Shown here piece after piece: positions 50,332-57,722 of a stretch of 64,000 nt of DNA; within the stretch, counting starts at the first letter, position 1, and each line of letters begins with the position of its first letter. The notes below the pieces were generated by a model. It worked only from the letters and a program-made list of their open reading frames with translations, made no database searches and was not told the origin of the DNA. This DNA comes from Streptomyces jumonjinensis (GTDB lineage Bacteria; Actinomycetota; Actinomycetes; Streptomycetales; Streptomycetaceae): contig NZ_VCLA01000201.1 in the NCBI RefSeq assembly GCF_009600885.1, forward strand, positions 100,062 through 164,061, in the 5' to 3' direction. The translations under genes and the position numbers were made by a program.

Positions 50332-50664
50332 GTGAACAAGGCCCAGCTCATCGAGGCTGTCGCCACCAGGTCCGCCAGCCGCGCGGAGGCGGTGCGCGCC
50401 GTGGAGAACGTGCTCGACGTCATCGTCCGCACGGTCGCCGGCGGCGAGGCCGTCTCCGTCACCGGCTTTGGCACGCTCGTGCCCCGGCGTGTCCCGGCCC
50501 GTCAGGGCCGGAACCCGCAGACCGGCCAGCGGGTCATGATCTCCGCTTCCCGCGTCGTGCGCTTCCGTCCCGGCGTGCGGTTCCAGGACCTCGTCTCCGG
50601 ACGCCGCCCCATGCCCGAGTCCGGCAACTGCATCCAGAAGGACCCCAAGCAGAGCCGCCCGTAG
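50332..50664 (+). CDS. HU-like DNA-binding protein
   Basis: The 110-residue protein is of the HU/IHF type: NKAQLIEAVATRSASRAEAVRAVENVLDVIVRTVAGGEAVSVTGFGTLVPRRVPARQGRNPQTGQ, then the beta-arm segment and VVRFRPGVRFQDLV. GTG 50332 is preferred because the homology starts exactly there; a TTG at 50176 in the same frame lies inside the upstream motif. It may compact or bend phage DNA in replication or integration. Confidence 0.88.
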   Translation: MNKAQLIEAVATRSASRAEAVRAVENVLDVIVRTVAGGEAVSVTGFGTLVPRRVPARQGRNPQTGQRVMISASRVVRFRPGVRFQDLVSGRRPMPESGNCIQKDPKQSRP

Positions 50665-50676
50665 CCGCCATCGACA

Positions 50677-50708
50677 GCCGCCGCCCCGGATCGCCCCGGG
50701 GCGGCGGC
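50677..50708 (+). terminator. Intergenic hairpin
   Basis: A 13-bp stem (GCCGCCGCCCCGG with CCGGGGCGGCGGC) with a 6-nt loop lies between HU and the gene at 50724. Confidence 0.65.
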
Positions 50709-50723
50709 CGAAGGGAAACGCAC

Positions 50724-51212
50724 ATGAACAGCAACAACTCCGTCGGGGTCGAGGTCGAGACCACCGCGCAGTGGCTGGAGGGCCGGGCCGCGCACGGCGC
50801 CGCAAGCCTCCTGCGCCGGGTCGCCCGCCAGCGCGACGACGCCCTGCGCCAGCTCTCCGCCAGCGGCGACGTACGGGAGCGGTCGGCCAGTCCGGCCACC
50901 GCCGACCTGGACACCGCCGCTGAGGCCGCGATGCTGCGCACCGATCTGGCCCGTCTCCAAGCCCTGGCCGAACGAGCGGGCTGGGTCGCGGACTCCGGGC
51001 CGAAGCGGCTGTGGCGGTGGCGCGACGGATGGTGGGAGCTGGGGCACCGCAAGAAGGACCAGCGGGACGGCTACCCCGACACCGGCTGGTACCTGTGGGG
51101 CCCGACCGGCAGCTACGACGGCGAGTGGGTGGCCACCCACAAGGCCGACGCCATGGTGGACGCCGACCGCCTCATCACCCAGCACCTCACGCCTGCGGAG
51201 GCACGCAGGTGA
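50724..51212 (+). CDS. Hypothetical early protein, 162 aa
   Basis: The N-terminal half is helical coiled-coil (AASLLRRVARQRDDALRQLSA) and the C-terminal half aromatic (RLWRWRDGWWELG, GWYLWGPTGSYDGEW). AAGGGA lies 8 nt before ATG 50724. No family is recognised; similar small proteins are common in Streptomyces phages. Confidence 0.6.
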   Translation: MNSNNSVGVEVETTAQWLEGRAAHGAASLLRRVARQRDDALRQLSASGDVRERSASPATADLDTAAEAAMLRTDLARLQALAERAGWVADSGPKRLWRWRDGWWELGHRKKDQRDGYPDTGWYLWGPTGSYDGEWVATHKADAMVDADRLITQHLTPAEARR

Positions 51213-51310
51213 ACGAGCAGATCGAAGTTCCGCCGCGAGCTGCCGATGGCGGAGGTCATCCGCCGTGCCGGTGGGGCGGCATGGCCACGCCGCACGCCGC
51301 CGCGAATTAG
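51209..51310 (+). CDS. Possible 33-aa peptide
   Basis: GTG 51209 overlaps the previous stop by 4 nt (GTGA) and the frame ends at TAG 51308-51310. The composition (PPRAADGGGHPPCRWGG) is not distinctive. Coupling is the only support. Confidence 0.25.
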   Translation: MNEQIEVPPRAADGGGHPPCRWGGMATPHAAAN

Positions 51311-51356
51311 GCACAGAAATTCCTGAATTCAATTCGCATTTCGATTTCCGTAAAAC

Positions 51357-51384
51357 TTGAATTGGTGGTATTTGCCACTAAGAT
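51357..51384 (+). promoter_or_regulatory. AT-rich promoter, copy 3 (TTGAAT/TAAGAT)
   Basis: TTGAAT (51357-51362), 16 nt, TAAGAT (51379-51384), continuing ATAAGTAAGGAATTCGG, in an AT-rich gap of 120 bp with several GAATTC/AATTCG segments. It drives the micropeptide gene at 51432. Confidence 0.75.
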
Positions 51385-51431
51385 ATAAGTAAGGAATTCG
51401 GAAACACCGAATCGGAATCAGGAGAAAAGAA

Positions 51432-51515
51432 ATGCCCCCCTGCCCGTGCGAATGCAACAACGGCGGCTTCTGTGGAGGCTGCGGTCACGCCGGATGCGGC
51501 GGTCGACAGCGATAG
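51432..51515 (+). CDS. Cysteine-rich micropeptide, 27 aa
   Basis: ATG 51432 follows AGGAGAAAAGAA and lies directly below a strong conserved promoter. The 27 residues contain six Cys and one His (CPCEC, then FCGGCGHAGC), a metal-binding pattern reminiscent of small metallothioneins or zinc knuckles. A hairpin follows 5 nt after the stop. Function unknown. Confidence 0.6.
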   Translation: MPPCPCECNNGGFCGGCGHAGCGGRQR

Positions 51516-51520
51516 GCCCC

Positions 51521-51575
51521 GTGCCCCCGGCCCGCTGGCCGGGGGCACCCCCACCTCAAGCGCGTCCTCTTGGAG
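51521..51575 (+). promoter_or_regulatory. Hairpin plus CCTCTTGGAG leader element
   Basis: GTGCCCCCGGCC pairs with GGCCGGGGGCAC (51521-51548, 4-nt loop). CCTCTTGGAG is at 51566-51575 and ATG 51583 follows. Confidence 0.65.
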
Positions 51576-51582
51576 ACCAACC

Positions 51583-52215
51583 ATGCAATTCAGTCGAGGC
51601 GTTCAAATCCTCTCCGAACAACTGGGACTTGACCCGCAGTTCGTCGCCCGCGCCGTCCCCATAGCCGAGCAGATGAAACCGGAGGTACGCGCCGCCCACT
51701 TCGGCCACCTGGCCGACTGGCAGGTCACCCAACTTTCCGAACGGAACCACGACCTCTACACCGTCGTCGTGGCCAACCTGGCCATGCGGCTCGCGGGCCG
51801 CAGGGACGACGCCCTGCTCCTCATGGACATCTACAAGGCCAGCACCGGCACCGCCGCCCACCGCCCGCTCATTCGGCCCGGAGTCGGCGCGCGCCCGTGG
51901 AACCACGACCACCGGCGCGTCCAGGACGCCGTCCGCATCCTCACCGCAGCGGGCCTCCCGCCGATCCACACGGACGGCCAGCAGGTCCACAAGCCCGGCT
52001 TCGAGGTCCTGCCCGACTGCCCGGACCTGCCCGGATGGATCTTCATCAACCCCGACCCCGAGGCCGAACAGCGCACCGGGTTCGCCGGCGGCCGAAACGG
52101 CTACCTCGCCGTCATGCACTGGGCCGGATGGCCCATCCTCACCGACCCCATGCCGCACGGTCTGTGGGCCGTCTGCCACCCCGACCACCGGAACAACCCC
52201 TTCCCCCCGTCCTGA
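51583..52215 (+). CDS. Hypothetical early protein, 210 aa
   Basis: The N-terminal half is helical (LGLDPQFVARAVPIAEQMKPEVRAAHFGHLADWQVTQLSERN). The C-terminal half includes HDHRRVQDAVRILTAAGLPPIHTDGQQVHKPGFEVLPDCPDLPGWIFINPD. No family is recognised. Confidence 0.6.
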   Translation: MQFSRGVQILSEQLGLDPQFVARAVPIAEQMKPEVRAAHFGHLADWQVTQLSERNHDLYTVVVANLAMRLAGRRDDALLLMDIYKASTGTAAHRPLIRPGVGARPWNHDHRRVQDAVRILTAAGLPPIHTDGQQVHKPGFEVLPDCPDLPGWIFINPDPEAEQRTGFAGGRNGYLAVMHWAGWPILTDPMPHGLWAVCHPDHRNNPFPPS

Positions 52216-52221
52216 CCCCGC

Positions 52222-52252
52222 CCGTGCCCGACTCCCCGCGAGCCGGGCACGG
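52222..52252 (+). terminator. Intergenic hairpin
   Basis: CCGTGCCCG pairs with CGGGCACGG around a 13-nt loop; 24 nt later comes ATG 52277. Confidence 0.55.
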
Positions 52253-52276
52253 CCCTCCCAGAAAGCGCACAGCACC

Positions 52277-52579
52277 ATGAATCTCCCGGTGGACGACACC
52301 ACCCTGGCCGCCTGGGCCTCTCTGCTCGGCCTCACCGAGCAGCAGACCGCCGACACCCTCACCCACATCGAGGAGACCCTGCGCGTCGGCTACGAGCACC
52401 GGCCCGAATCGCTGCGTGAAGCCAGCTTCGAACAGCTCACCAAGGACATGGACGCCGAACAGGCGGCCCTGATGTTCCTCATCAGCGGCCTCCGCCGAGC
52501 CGGGTACCCCGGTGCCGCGCAAGAGATCGAAATCCGCGGCATCGTCGCCACCCTCCGGGACCTCAACCGGGCCGACTGA
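52277..52579 (+). CDS. Hypothetical early protein, 100 aa
   Basis: A small, wholly helical, acidic protein (TLAAWASLLGLTEQQTADTLTHIEETLRVGYEHRPESLREASFEQLTKDMDAEQAALMFLISGLRRAGY). No family is recognised. It is flanked by hairpins on both sides. Confidence 0.6.
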   Translation: MNLPVDDTTLAAWASLLGLTEQQTADTLTHIEETLRVGYEHRPESLREASFEQLTKDMDAEQAALMFLISGLRRAGYPGAAQEIEIRGIVATLRDLNRAD

Positions 52580-52600
52580 CCTCCCTCCCCTTCTCCACAC

Positions 52601-52636
52601 GCCGCCCCGGCCGCGCATTGCGCGCACCGGGGCGGC
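52601..52636 (+). terminator. Intergenic hairpin
   Basis: GCCGCCCCGG pairs with CCGGGGCGGC. Inside, GCGC pairs with GCGC around ATTG. It precedes the gene at 52670. Confidence 0.55.
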
Positions 52637-52669
52637 CCCATGTGCGCCCGCAGAAAGGATTCCCCTGTC

Positions 52670-53677
52670 GTGACCGACGACTTCTTGCCCCGTGCCGCGA
52701 CCACGGCCGCCGCACGGCCCGCCCCCTCCTGGGCGAAGAAGCCCCCGCCCAAGTCCAAAGCCCGTGCCACCGGCAAGATCACCGCCCGGCGCTATGCCGC
52801 CCCGCGCGACCCCCACCAGCACGCCCGCAAGATCGCGGACAACGTCCTCGACGCCTGGTACCAGAACTTCGGCGGCGGCAGCAGCATCGACGTCCCCCTC
52901 GGCACCGTCGGCGGACTGTCCCTGCTGCGCAACCTGCCCGGTCTGGCGGACTGGGTGCTCAACCTCCAGCCCGAAGAACTCCCGAAGCTCCTCAAGGAGA
53001 TCTACCTCGGCCACTGGGTCAAGCGCCCCGACCTGATCAACCGCGCGATACGCCTTCACGACTGGGCATGGAACCCCGACCCCGGCAAGCAGCAGCTCCG
53101 CGCCGTCCACGCCGTCACCCGCGCGGCCATCAACACCGGGCTGCTCGAACTCACCGGCCACGATGACCCCCGGCAATGCTCCGAGGCCGATGTTCTCAGC
53201 CCTCTGCTCACCGGCCTGCGACACAAGAGCGACAAGAAGTGGCGCGGCGAGTACCACACGCCGGCGTGCGTCACCGACCTGATGGCCAACATTCTCGTGG
53301 ACAAGGACTTCGCCCAACCGGGCAAATCCTTCTGCGAACCGGCCATCGGCTCCGGCACGATTTTTCGCTCCGTCGCCCAACGCCTGCGCGACCTCGGCCT
53401 GAATACACACGACTTCGGCTGGTACGGCAACGACATCGACTCGCTATCCGCCGGGTGCGCCGCCGTCAACGCGATCATCTGGGACCTCGGCCCCCGCTGC
53501 CTCATTGGCTGCGCCGACTCCCTCGCCCCGGACGATCACTACGCCAAGACCCGCACCGAAGCGGCCGACGCCTTCGAAGAGCGCGACAAGTACATGGGCG
53601 CGGCCAGCAGCATCGTTGCGTTCCGCCGCGCCTTCGACCTGGTCGACCAGCTCACGTCCCAAGCGAGCGCCGCGTGA
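52670..53677 (+). CDS. N6-methyltransferase-like protein without NPPY motif
   Basis: The 335-residue protein resembles class I/HsdM-type adenine methyltransferases: GEYHTPACVTDLMANILVD, the SAM-binding FCEPAIGSGTIFRSVAQRL (motif at 222-229), WYGNDIDSLSAGCAAVNAI and CLIGCADSL. The catalytic (N/D)PP(Y/F) expected after these is not seen, and the C-terminus (EERDKYMGAASSIVAFRRAFDLV) is short. GTG 52670 with AAAGGA upstream is preferred over ATG 52640. It may be inactive, DNA-binding only, or work with a partner. Confidence 0.7.
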   Translation: MTDDFLPRAATTAAARPAPSWAKKPPPKSKARATGKITARRYAAPRDPHQHARKIADNVLDAWYQNFGGGSSIDVPLGTVGGLSLLRNLPGLADWVLNLQPEELPKLLKEIYLGHWVKRPDLINRAIRLHDWAWNPDPGKQQLRAVHAVTRAAINTGLLELTGHDDPRQCSEADVLSPLLTGLRHKSDKKWRGEYHTPACVTDLMANILVDKDFAQPGKSFCEPAIGSGTIFRSVAQRLRDLGLNTHDFGWYGNDIDSLSAGCAAVNAIIWDLGPRCLIGCADSLAPDDHYAKTRTEAADAFEERDKYMGAASSIVAFRRAFDLVDQLTSQASAA

Positions 53678-54195
53678 CCAACTTCGACCGTCCCGGCACC
53701 ACGCCCATGCCCCGTCGCCGACGCCCGGCCTTCGCCGCGCTCCGCGACGAGATTGACCTACCACCTCTCGACCACATCGCCCCGACCCTCGACCCGCCCT
53801 GGCAGAAGGAGGAGACCGATACCCCCGACAGTAAGGCGGCCTTCCGCCACCCCGACGGCCACAGCCTCGGTCTGCGCATCCAGTCCCGCGGCCTCGCCCT
53901 CCAGACCTGGATCACCGCAGGCCCTGACCTGCCGCCGATCCCCGAAGGCGGAACCGACACCGAGCAGGCCGAGGCGCAGGCCGCCCGTGACGCCCGCCTC
54001 CAGCCGGGCCGCACCTGGCACGCCGTCCTCAACACACGCGCCAGCAACGCCCTGGCCACCGACCTTGGCGCGCTCGTACGCGACCGGCTGCTCCCCGCCC
54101 TGACGAACAAACCGCGCGGCCTCCCCGCCCCGCCGCCGCCCGCCCGCATCGGGCAGCCCGACACCACCACCCAGCAGGAAGGAATCCAGAAGTGA
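53674..54195 (+). CDS. Hypothetical early protein, 173 aa
   Basis: GTG 53674 overlaps the preceding stop. The ordered part is FRHPDGHSLGLRIQSRGLALQTWITAGPDL followed by ARDARLQPGRTWHAVLNTRASNALATDLGALVRDRLLPAL; the ends are Pro-rich. No family is recognised. It is coupled to DUF4192 downstream. Confidence 0.55.
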   Translation: MTNFDRPGTTPMPRRRRPAFAALRDEIDLPPLDHIAPTLDPPWQKEETDTPDSKAAFRHPDGHSLGLRIQSRGLALQTWITAGPDLPPIPEGGTDTEQAEAQAARDARLQPGRTWHAVLNTRASNALATDLGALVRDRLLPALTNKPRGLPAPPPPARIGQPDTTTQQEGIQK

Positions 54196-55841
54196 GCACC
54201 CCCGACAACCCCGTACAGGTCACCACCCTGGCCAATCTCGCCCAGATCCTGCCGTACCTCCTCGGCCACTATCCGGACGACAGCATCGCCCTCCACGCGC
54301 CCGGCCCCAACTTCCACGACGGGCCGAGCATGACGTGCCCCCTGCCCGAAGACCCCGACGAGTGGCAGGCCACCGCCAGGACCGCCGCCCGCCAGTTCGC
54401 CGCCCACGCCCGTGCCCAAGGGCACAACCCCGACCAAGGCGTCATCATCTATCTCTGCCGCGAGCCGCGCCCCGACCAGACCCCCTGGGACACGGCCGCA
54501 CTCCTGGCCCCCGTCGCCGACTGGCTCACGACCGCGCTCCACGAGCACCGCGCCACCGTCCTCCAGACGATCGGGCTCGTCGCCAACCGGTGGTGGGCCT
54601 ACGAGTGCCCCACCGAAGGGTGCTGCGAGGGTGAACCGCTCCCCTCCCGTGACGACCCCGCCAGCGTCGCCGCGCAGATGGAGCGCCGCGGCCACACCCC
54701 CGGTCCCCGCACCCGCGACATCGTCAAGGAGTTCCGGGCCGCCGACGCCGCCCCCGGCTTCCTCGGCGACTTGGACGCCGCCGCCTCCCGCTTCAACACC
54801 ATCACGGCAACCAGCGCCGGACGCGACGCCACCCTCACCACCACCCACGCCCAGATCGACGCGGCCATGAGCCAGTTCCGCGCCGGAGCGACGGACCTCA
54901 ACCGCACCCTGACCACGCAGCTCATCGTCGGCCTCCAAGACCACGGGGCCGTGGAGGCCGGCATGGCCCACGCCGACGACGAGGACCTTCCCCACGCCCG
55001 ACGCCTGTGGGCCTACCTCGCCCGTCACTGCCCCGAACCGTTCACACACGAAGCCGTCCCCGCACTCACGCTGTACGCCTTCGTCGCCTGGCGGCAAGGC
55101 GACCTCATCGCGGCCCGCCTCGCCCTGCACGACGCGATCAACACCAACCCCGACTACGAACTGGCCACCGGCATATACCTCGCCACCATCGACGGAGAAG
55201 ATCCCCGAGAATTCCTCACCGCCGTCCGCGAAAGCCGCGACCACCACATCACACACGTCCACCACGCCGTCCACGTCACGAGCGAGTACCGCCCCCTCAC
55301 TGACTCCACCGCGGACAGCTACCGCGAAGCCCTCGACGCCGCCACCACCGACCACGCCACCCGGATCAGCACCGACGACGGACGGCTCCTCGCCCGCTAC
55401 CGAACCATCGACATCGTCGGCGGAGCCCTGGCCGACTTCCGCAGCGGCCCCCCGCAGCTCATGGACGAAGTCGCCGCCCACATCATCCTCGGCCTTCAGG
55501 ATCGCGAGACCCGGGACGCAGCTATGTCCACCGGAGACGAAGACGACCTCCGCACAGAGCGGCAGCTGTGGGGCTACCTCGCCCGACGCTGTGTACCGCC
55601 GCACACCGACAAGACCCCGCCGCTCCTCACCCTCCTCGGCTGGGTCGCCTGGCGACAGGGCGACACGGTCACCGCCAGCCACGCCTTCTCGGACGCGCTC
55701 GACATCGACCCCGGCTACCTGCTCGCCGATCTGCTGCTCGACGGCGTCCGAGGCGAGCGCGACCCGGCCCCGGTCCTCGCGACCTACCGCGAGGCAGCAC
55801 AGCGGTTCGCCGCGGGCCGGGCTGACCTCGACAACCTCTGA
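54192..55841 (+). CDS. DUF4192-domain protein with internal duplication
   Basis: The 549-residue protein opens with the DUF4192 signature (TLANLAQILPYLLGHYPDDSIALHA, RDPAS-like SRDDPASVAAQM). Its helical C-terminal unit occurs twice: LIVGLQDHGAVEAGMAHADDEDLPHARRLWAYLARHC with LTLYAFVAWRQGDLIAARLALHDAINTNPDY, and again HIILGLQDRETRDAAM with WVAWRQGDTVTASHAFSDALDIDPGY. Function unknown; common in actinobacterial chromosomes and mobile elements. Confidence 0.8.
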   Translation: MSTPDNPVQVTTLANLAQILPYLLGHYPDDSIALHAPGPNFHDGPSMTCPLPEDPDEWQATARTAARQFAAHARAQGHNPDQGVIIYLCREPRPDQTPWDTAALLAPVADWLTTALHEHRATVLQTIGLVANRWWAYECPTEGCCEGEPLPSRDDPASVAAQMERRGHTPGPRTRDIVKEFRAADAAPGFLGDLDAAASRFNTITATSAGRDATLTTTHAQIDAAMSQFRAGATDLNRTLTTQLIVGLQDHGAVEAGMAHADDEDLPHARRLWAYLARHCPEPFTHEAVPALTLYAFVAWRQGDLIAARLALHDAINTNPDYELATGIYLATIDGEDPREFLTAVRESRDHHITHVHHAVHVTSEYRPLTDSTADSYREALDAATTDHATRISTDDGRLLARYRTIDIVGGALADFRSGPPQLMDEVAAHIILGLQDRETRDAAMSTGDEDDLRTERQLWGYLARRCVPPHTDKTPPLLTLLGWVAWRQGDTVTASHAFSDALDIDPGYLLADLLLDGVRGERDPAPVLATYREAAQRFAAGRADLDNL

Positions 55842-55847
55842 CACCAC

Positions 55848-55877
55848 GGCGGCCCCGGCAGCTTCGCCGGGGCCGCC
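55848..55877 (+). terminator. Intergenic hairpin before CCACCTGGAGA leader
   Basis: GGCGGCCCCGGC pairs with GCCGGGGCCGCC around 6 nt. A related leader, ACCTGGAGACACC, and ATG 55896 follow. Confidence 0.65.
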
Positions 55878-55895
55878 CCCACCTGGAGACACCTC

Positions 55896-56477
55896 ATGTC
55901 CACCTCTCCCGACGGACCCCGCGGTGCCGTCGCCCGGCACACCGCCTACCTGCCCGCGTTCTGGGACAAGTCCACGAACTCCCGCCCGATCTGGCGCATC
56001 GACTGGGGGCACCCCGGCTTCACACACCGCACCCCGCCCGAGGCCACTCCCGACCACCAGCCCACAGCACTCACCCGCTCATGGGAACAGCCGGCGCCCG
56101 ACGGCTCCGGCGAAACCTGGCACCACCTCCACCGTGGGGCCTGCCTGGGCTGCCCGTGGGAGGGCCCCGACCGGCGCCGCGCGGACGAAGCCGTCGAGGA
56201 CGCCCACGACCACACCCACCCCGGCTGGCACACGCTCCCGGCCGTACCCGAACGCCAGGGCCGGGGCTGGCTCACCCACATCCAGCATCTCTACCCGGAC
56301 GGCTGGTTCGACCGAGGCGGCCCCATCCGCACCCTGCGCACCGGAATCGAGAAGCGGCACAGGCCCGGAGCAGCCCCGGGCGGCGGGTACGACATCGCCG
56401 TCCGCCCCACGAAGAGGTCCCCCAACCCAGTGGTCTTCCTGTCCCTGCCACTGGACAACGCCGAGGAGGCAGCATGA
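55896..56477 (+). CDS. DUF6349-like protein
   Basis: The 193-residue protein has a Cys/His/Trp-rich centre (GETWHHLHRGACLGCPWEGPDRRRADEAVEDAHDHTHPGWHTLP), a possible zinc site, and a C-terminal strand (NPVVFLSLPLDN). It resembles a family (tentatively DUF6349) repeatedly found in Streptomyces integrative elements. It overlaps the next gene by 4 nt. Confidence 0.6.
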   Translation: MSTSPDGPRGAVARHTAYLPAFWDKSTNSRPIWRIDWGHPGFTHRTPPEATPDHQPTALTRSWEQPAPDGSGETWHHLHRGACLGCPWEGPDRRRADEAVEDAHDHTHPGWHTLPAVPERQGRGWLTHIQHLYPDGWFDRGGPIRTLRTGIEKRHRPGAAPGGGYDIAVRPTKRSPNPVVFLSLPLDNAEEAA

Positions 56478-56989
56478 ACGGCCAAGAGGCCGTCACCTGG
56501 CTCCGCCCCGAGTTTCAAGGGCGGGAAGACGAACTCGTCAACCTCGCGGCAGCCGCCCAACTCGTCGGTGTCAGCCGCTCAACCGTCAGCAACTGGTCGA
56601 AACGCCACCGCAACTTCCCCAAGATCGCACTGCTCACAGGCATCGGAGTGCGGCGTAACAAGCACGTTCCACGGGACGAGTTCCTGGACTTCGCGCGGAT
56701 CCAGTTGCGTAAAAAGCGCGGCCCCGGCCCTGCGGCCAAGACCAGGCGGCCAGCAGCCCAACGCCGGGCCGACGATGTCGCGTACGCCGAGCGACAGATC
56801 ACCCGGCTCTCTGACCTGGAGCAGCGGCAGGCAGCAGCACTCGCCAGAACCCGCAGGGACCTGAAGCAGCACCAGGCACGCCTGGAACGAGCCCGGCGAC
56901 TCCTGGCCGCAGAGGTCGCGGCTGTGCGTGAGCTCGACCAAGGGCAAGGCTCGGACGGAGTTGTTCCGAACGGAGACGAGACGGACTAG
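56474..56989 (+). CDS. HTH and coiled-coil protein next to attachment site
   Basis: The 171-residue protein has an N-terminal HTH (DELVNLAAAAQLVGVSRSTVSNWSKRHRNFPKIAL, about 19-53) similar to excisionase-like helices, then a basic segment and a long coiled coil (RQAAALARTRRDLKQHQARLERARRLL). As the last prophage gene before the attachment junction it could be a recombination directionality factor; this is inference from position. Confidence 0.6.
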   Translation: MNGQEAVTWLRPEFQGREDELVNLAAAAQLVGVSRSTVSNWSKRHRNFPKIALLTGIGVRRNKHVPRDEFLDFARIQLRKKRGPGPAAKTRRPAAQRRADDVAYAERQITRLSDLEQRQAAALARTRRDLKQHQARLERARRLLAAEVAAVRELDQGQGSDGVVPNGDETD

Positions 56990-57313
56990 CCTGTGATCAG
57001 ACGGCTGACCAGGTGAAATGCCGTACGGCTCCACCCCCGGGCACAGGGGGCATGAGCCCGCTTCGCCGGTAAGGGACTCCGCTGCCCGCAAGTTCGAAAC
57101 CTCGGCTTCCCCTGCTGCGCGACCTGCGACTATCCCGGCAGTCCTCCCAGGTGACTCCTCCGGGAGGAATCTCGGGGGACTGTCAGGGGACACGCAGGGG
57201 ACGGAAGGACCGGGAAGGACCAGGAAAGCCGGTGCAGGGCCAGACTGGTTTCACTCCGCTGACCTGCGAATATGGGAAGATCAAGGCAAGATTGGGAAGC
57301 GGCCGGAATGATC
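56990..57313. other. Gene-free attachment-site flank with short direct repeats
   Basis: No gene is seen in these 324 bp. AGGGGAC occurs in the run TCAGGGGACACGCAGGGGAC (about 57184-57203), GGAAGGACC is repeated near 57205 and 57215, and GGGAAG recurs near 57274 and 57294. Such repeats next to the tRNA core could be integrase arm-type sites. CTCCCAGG/CCGGGAG at about 57147 forms a weak hairpin. Confidence 0.4.
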
Positions 57314-57363
57314 GAAAAGGACTCATAATCCGTCGGCCGTGGGTTCGAGTCCCACCCGCCCCA
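57314..57363 (+). tRNA. 3' fragment of tRNA with CAU anticodon (attachment site)
   Basis: From the anticodon loop CTCATAA onwards the sequence is a normal tRNA 3' half: anticodon-stem strand TCC, T arm GTGGG-TTCGAGT-CCCAC, acceptor strand CCGCCCC, discriminator A at 57363. The 5' half (which should begin GGGGCGG) is absent, and the preceding bases do not complete the stem. This is the expected product of prophage integration into a tRNA gene and marks its right junction. Isoacceptor (Met or Ile2) is unresolved. Confidence 0.8.
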
Positions 57364-57722
57364 CCTCGGGCCCCGTGCGCAGAATCGTTCCTAGCAGCAG
57401 GAGCGGCTCCGCGCGCGGGACGAGGTGCGGGAGCGCGCCGAGTCGTCGATCATCCACTCGCCCGGCGGACCGTCATCCGGTCCCGGCGAGGTGCCCCGCG
57501 TCCCTCCGAGGCGCGGTCCGAGGACGGAGCCCGTCCGCCCGTGCGGCGGGGGCGTCGAGCGCGCGGGGTGCACCGGAAGGGCTTCACTCACGCGAGTGAG
57601 GCCATGGGTACGCCCATCACACCGCCCCTGGCCGTCACATCACCCCCGGCCGTCACATCGCCCCCTGCCCGGCCCTGGTTCCGCCCCTTGTCGGCGGGCT
57701 CAGGCGGGCTCAGTCGGCGGGC
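57364..57722. other. Intergenic, nothing recognised
   Basis: This is 359 bp of chromosomal sequence between the attachment site and the serine hydrolase gene. Open frames here are long only because of high GC and show no family features. A short direct repeat (GCCGTCACATC twice near 57631-57660) is the only structure noted. Confidence 0.5.

Larger units (their letters stand above)
3883..57363 (+). mobile_element. Siphovirus-type prophage (left end not seen)
   Basis: A continuous rightward set of phage genes (terminase, portal, scaffold, capsid, tail, lysis, recombination and replication) ends at a 3' tRNA fragment at 57314-57363. The intact integrase, a repressor and the left attachment site are not visible. 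The left boundary given is simply where the IS256 element stops. Two cargo blocks (8381-10332 and 13304-27728) interrupt the late operon. A frameshift in the tape measure gene suggests the prophage may be defective, unless it is a sequencing error. Confidence 0.8.

Noticed and set aside
53652..56057. 801-residue minus-strand open frame
   Set aside because: Antisense to the DUF4192 gene; Gly/Val-rich shadow.
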